A stretch of 20,224 bases of DNA from the IMG/VR virus record IMGVR_UViG_3300042154_003372, positions 1-20,224 of that record. The stretch is one strand, 5' to 3'. The notes under the pieces were generated by a model, which did no database searches, had not been told where the DNA came from, and worked only from the letters and a program-made list of their open reading frames with translations. This document shows positions 18,196-20,224 of this stretch, in pieces. Every line of letters starts with the position of its first letter. Position 1 is the stretch's first letter. The stretch comes from a virus. Made by a program: the position numbers and the translations under genes.

Positions 18196-19112
18196 GCAAG
18201 ATAACCCGCCAAAAGCGCACCGATAACTTTACGGTCGTAAATAACGACGTGATCCAAAACAAAGACCTTTCCTGGGCTGCAAAGGGAATGCTAGTTTACC
18301 TGCTACACCTTCCCGACAATTGGCAAATAAATGTTGCCGATCTTTCCAATCGTTCCAAAAATGGCCGTGACGGTACGGCTGGAATCATTAAGGAATTGAT
18401 GACAGCCGGGTACATTTCACGGGTGAAGATCAAGAATGAAAAAGCCCAATTCAAAGGCTACGATTATACCGTAACCGATAAACCCGTAAACGGGAAAGCC
18501 GTAAACGGTTTATCCGTAGACGGAACTTCCGTAAACGGGAAAGCCGTAACAAGTAAGTACTATCAGGAGGAAATACTAAGTGAAGTAAATACTAATGAAG
18601 TAAACAATGTCGAAAAAGAATTTTCGACCGTCACCCTGATTGATGAAGTAGACGAAATGATGGTTGAAATTCACCACGTGCCGGAATACTTCGACATCGA
18701 ACAAAAAGAGCCAAAAGAAAAAAGTTCCGCGAAAAAAGAAAAGGTAGCCGACCCCGCCCCTATCACTTTGATGTGGTTGGAATATGAAAATCGGTTTGCT
18801 GATTTGAATCGGGGAGAGAAACCAGTCTTTCACAAAAAATACTTGCGCTCACTAAAGACCCTGTTTGCCGTGCTGCGAGAACGAACGATTACAAAGGGCA
18901 TTGTCCCTTTGAACGACGTGCAACCCTGGTGCGACTTTCTGGATATGGCAAAGGATTACCTCAAAGCCAACCCGAAAGAGGCATACTTGCACGGAAGGTT
19001 TGACCCCATTGGGATTGAAGCGGAATTCAATAAATGGATTACCACATTGAACAACCGCCCAAAAACCGAAGCTGAAAAGTGGGTTGAATGGGGTAAGCGG
19101 CAGGGATTATAA
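18192..19112 (+). CDS. Winged-helix replication initiator (lambda O/DnaD-type), 306 aa
   Basis: Likely origin-binding replication protein. I chose the ATG at 18192 (MSKITRQKRTDNFTVVNNDV), overlapping the previous stop (ATGA). The N-terminal winged helix is VIQNKDLSWAAKGMLVYLLH, then LPDNWQINVADLSNRSKNGR and IIKELMTAGYISRVKI (residues 20-90). Then comes a stretch of pentapeptide repeats (PVNGK, AVNGL, SVDGT, SVNGK) at about residues 98-117, encoded by 15-bp iterons that probably form the origin. An acidic/lysine-rich linker leads to a helical C-terminal domain (YLRSLKTLFAVLRERTITKG, then PWCDFLDMAKDYLKANPKEA) that may contact the helicase or its loader. The origin-inside-initiator layout is as in lambda O. 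Confidence 0.75.
   Translation: MSKITRQKRTDNFTVVNNDVIQNKDLSWAAKGMLVYLLHLPDNWQINVADLSNRSKNGRDGTAGIIKELMTAGYISRVKIKNEKAQFKGYDYTVTDKPVNGKAVNGLSVDGTSVNGKAVTSKYYQEEILSEVNTNEVNNVEKEFSTVTLIDEVDEMMVEIHHVPEYFDIEQKEPKEKSSAKKEKVADPAPITLMWLEYENRFADLNRGEKPVFHKKYLRSLKTLFAVLRERTITKGIVPLNDVQPWCDFLDMAKDYLKANPKEAYLHGRFDPIGIEAEFNKWITTLNNRPKTEAEKWVEWGKRQGL
18469..18558 (+). repeat. 15-bp iterons: putative replication origin inside the initiator gene
   Basis: Six 15-bp units in exact register start at 18469, 18484, 18499, 18514, 18529 and 18544. The middle four begin CCGTAAACGG, CCGTAAACGG, CCGTAGACGG and CCGTAAACGG; the outer two are degenerate (CCGTAACCGA, CCGTAACAAG). The core is a near-palindrome CCGT-AA-ACGG. 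An A/T-rich stretch and a perfect 8-bp inverted repeat follow (18559-18628). Iterons within the initiator gene followed by A/T-rich DNA match the lambda-type origin plan. Confidence 0.75.
18609..18628. repeat. Perfect inverted repeat next to the iterons
   Basis: GTCGAAAA-AGAA-TTTTCGAC: two 8-bp arms, 4-bp spacer, about 50 bp after the iterons and after an A/T-rich stretch. Lambda-type origins have a similar inverted repeat in their A/T-rich part. It lies within the coding region (residues about 140-146 of the initiator). Confidence 0.55.
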
Positions 19113-19133
19113 GATCAAAAAAAGACAAAAACA

Positions 19134-19928
19134 ATGGAAAACAATACACAAATTCAACCACACACCTCACAGCTACCCGCAGTCCCCGACGTAGACCCGA
19201 AACAAGTGTCTTGGATTGCCCAGGTACGGCAAAACCCCGTCCGCTTGATGGAAAACGAAACCGCGCGGCTTGAAGTAGCAAAAGCGATCATTTCAATTGC
19301 TGCCTATGTTGTGCAACCGGAGGATTTTGTAATCAACCAGTTTGCACAGGACTTCAAAGAAGCCTATCCCAACCTTAACCCGATGGAATGCGCCGCCGCT
19401 GTCAAGATGCAAATGACTGGCAAATTAGGCGAAAGCGACAACCGGATTTTTTACGGTGGCAAGTTTAGTATTTCGATCATGTTTGCAATCCTGAATGAGT
19501 ACTTAGAATGGCGCAAGGGGGTTGTAGCGGCGATTGTGAACGCAGAAGATGAATCCCGGAGAGAACAGGAAAGGCTGGTACAAAAAATGGCCTGGATTGA
19601 GGCGCTTGAAGTCGATAAGGCCGCGTTTCTGCGTGGTGAGTATGGAGAGTTGAAAAGCTGGAAGGATGTCCCTGGGGAGTGGTTTGATTGGGCGATTAGC
19701 GAAAATATATTGACATGGGAGAAAGGTGAAAAAATGAAACGGGTTGAACAGGCGAAGCAAGAAGCTACCAATGAATTGAAAGCACAGAACGAGACTACCC
19801 GCCGCGCTGGTCGGATTGGTGAGATTTTACAGGGCGCACAGTTTGAAATCAGTGTTGAATCCCGTGCGCGCATCATCCAGCGGAAACGGGCTATTTGGGA
19901 TAAGTTGATACAGCCAAGCAGACAATAG
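19134..19928 (+). CDS. Replication-module protein, helicase-loader position, 264 aa
   Basis: Not recognised by motif. The ATG at 19134 follows an A-rich leader 21 nt after the initiator stop. The protein has a proline-rich N-terminal 25 residues, then a helical domain (ARLEVAKAIISIAAYVVQPE; FAQDFKEAYPNLNPMECAAA; FYGGKFSISIMFAILNEYLE). A long charged coiled coil fills the C-terminal half (NAEDESRREQERLVQKMAWI; KMKRVEQAKQEATNELKAQN). There is no Walker motif, so it is not a DnaC-type ATPase loader. By analogy with lambda O-P the gene after the initiator often recruits the host helicase; this is inferred from position only. Confidence 0.65.
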   Translation: MENNTQIQPHTSQLPAVPDVDPKQVSWIAQVRQNPVRLMENETARLEVAKAIISIAAYVVQPEDFVINQFAQDFKEAYPNLNPMECAAAVKMQMTGKLGESDNRIFYGGKFSISIMFAILNEYLEWRKGVVAAIVNAEDESRREQERLVQKMAWIEALEVDKAAFLRGEYGELKSWKDVPGEWFDWAISENILTWEKGEKMKRVEQAKQEATNELKAQNETTRRAGRIGEILQGAQFEISVESRARIIQRKRAIWDKLIQPSRQ

Positions 19929-19957
19929 GAATTTTGAAGGGGATCTACCGTTTTGAA

Positions 19958-20006
19958 AATACCATGTTTGTGGTATTTTTTGGTAAATTTTAAATGTCGA
20001 CCTTTG
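19958..20006 (+). promoter_or_regulatory. Palindromic operator (copy d) with promoter
   Basis: Palindrome AATACC-ATGTTTGT-GGTATT (19958-19977), exactly 21 nt, then GACCTTTG (19999-20006), one base off TAnnTTTG in its fixed positions. Leader GAAAATCAAAACGAT precedes the ATG at 20024. Same design as copies a, b and c. Confidence 0.75.
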
Positions 20007-20023
20007 TTGAAAATCAAAACGAT

Positions 20024-20224
20024 ATGAAAAGTGTAAAAATTCAAGTAAAACTTGTGCCGTCTCATGTTGAAGATCGGCTGGTGAATGTTTCCCTGCATCA
20101 ATTAGGCGTAAAGGCCCTCGAAGATTGGGAAAAATTAAATTATGTTGAAAAAAATGACCTTGTAGCCAAATATGTAGGCAAGTTAGATCAGCCATATTGG
20201 GATTTTGAAGAATTTAAAATCAAA
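20024..20224 (+). CDS. Hypothetical protein, partial (runs off the right edge)
   Basis: Starts at the ATG at 20024 and stays open for 67 codons to the window end. It begins MKSVKIQVKLVPSHVEDRLV and continues with LHQLGVKALEDWEKLNYVEK. Unrecognised; soluble, mixed alpha/beta by appearance. The start is supported by the conserved leader and the palindromic promoter directly upstream, so it is the first gene of a new plus-strand unit under the shared operator. Confidence 0.65.
   Translation, partial: MKSVKIQVKLVPSHVEDRLVNVSLHQLGVKALEDWEKLNYVEKNDLVAKYVGKLDQPYWDFEEFKIK

Noticed and set aside
18469-18558. CRISPR array
   Set aside because: Units are only 15 bp with 5-bp variable parts, in register with a coding frame; this fits iterons, not CRISPR repeats and spacers.
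19451-20195. Minus-strand ORFs of 122-216 codons opposite the 264-aa gene
   Set aside because: Shadow frames; they cross the operator and the next gene start, and the plus strand has the leaders and coding character.

Overview
The window is a stretch of a tailed double-stranded DNA phage (siphovirus-like, judged by a long tape measure protein) or prophage of a Bacteroidota host, probably from the Cytophagales/Flavobacteriia side. The host call rests on two things. At least four promoters match the Bacteroidota consensus (TTG/TTTG, 18-20 nt, TAnnTTTG). Gene starts lack Shine-Dalgarno sites and have A-rich leaders such as AAAATCAAACGATATG. No integrase, repressor or flanking host gene is in view, so free phage versus prophage cannot be decided.

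Layout. A long minus-strand morphogenesis module runs from 16131 down to 1108: a PLD-fold protein, a small DNA-binding protein, TerS, TerL, two large putative structural proteins, portal, MuF-like minor head protein, a gp10-like connector, small tail genes, a tail chaperone pair with a -1 frameshift, and the tape measure. Most neighbours overlap by ATGA, TAATG or TGATG. Two single-gene cassettes with their own promoter and terminator interrupt it: a 65-aa gene at 9923-10120 and a ParB/sulfiredoxin-fold gene at 3773-4570, the latter between the chaperones and the tape measure. Small plus-strand genes (613-1118) lie convergent to the tape measure. Another minus-strand unit (475 to 1) runs off the left edge. 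No recognisable major capsid or tail tube gene is present. A second minus-strand group of small genes lies at 16325-17268. The plus strand carries a replication module: a zinc-finger protein, a winged-helix initiator with 15-bp iterons inside its gene, and a third gene in the place of a helicase loader.

Regulation is the most striking part. (1) Two separate ~100-nt leader RNAs (minus 4675-4579, plus 17750-17858) share one architecture: a 5' hairpin with an 18-nt loop, a middle A/T-rich hairpin, and a terminator hairpin whose loop is perfectly complementary to the first loop (9 and 8 nt, with different sequences in the two RNAs). Each sits directly before a gene start. This looks like a kissing-loop attenuator or small RNA class. 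(2) A 20-bp palindrome AATACC-N8-GGTATT occurs four times, always exactly 21 nt upstream of a -7-like box and before a gene start. One copy heads the morphogenesis operon, so it looks like a phage-wide operator or activator site. (3) The 17300-17880 gap between the divergent gene groups holds RNA elements: a promoter-to-terminator small RNA, a tRNA-like element with an abnormal anticodon arm, a large hairpin, and the second kissing-loop leader.
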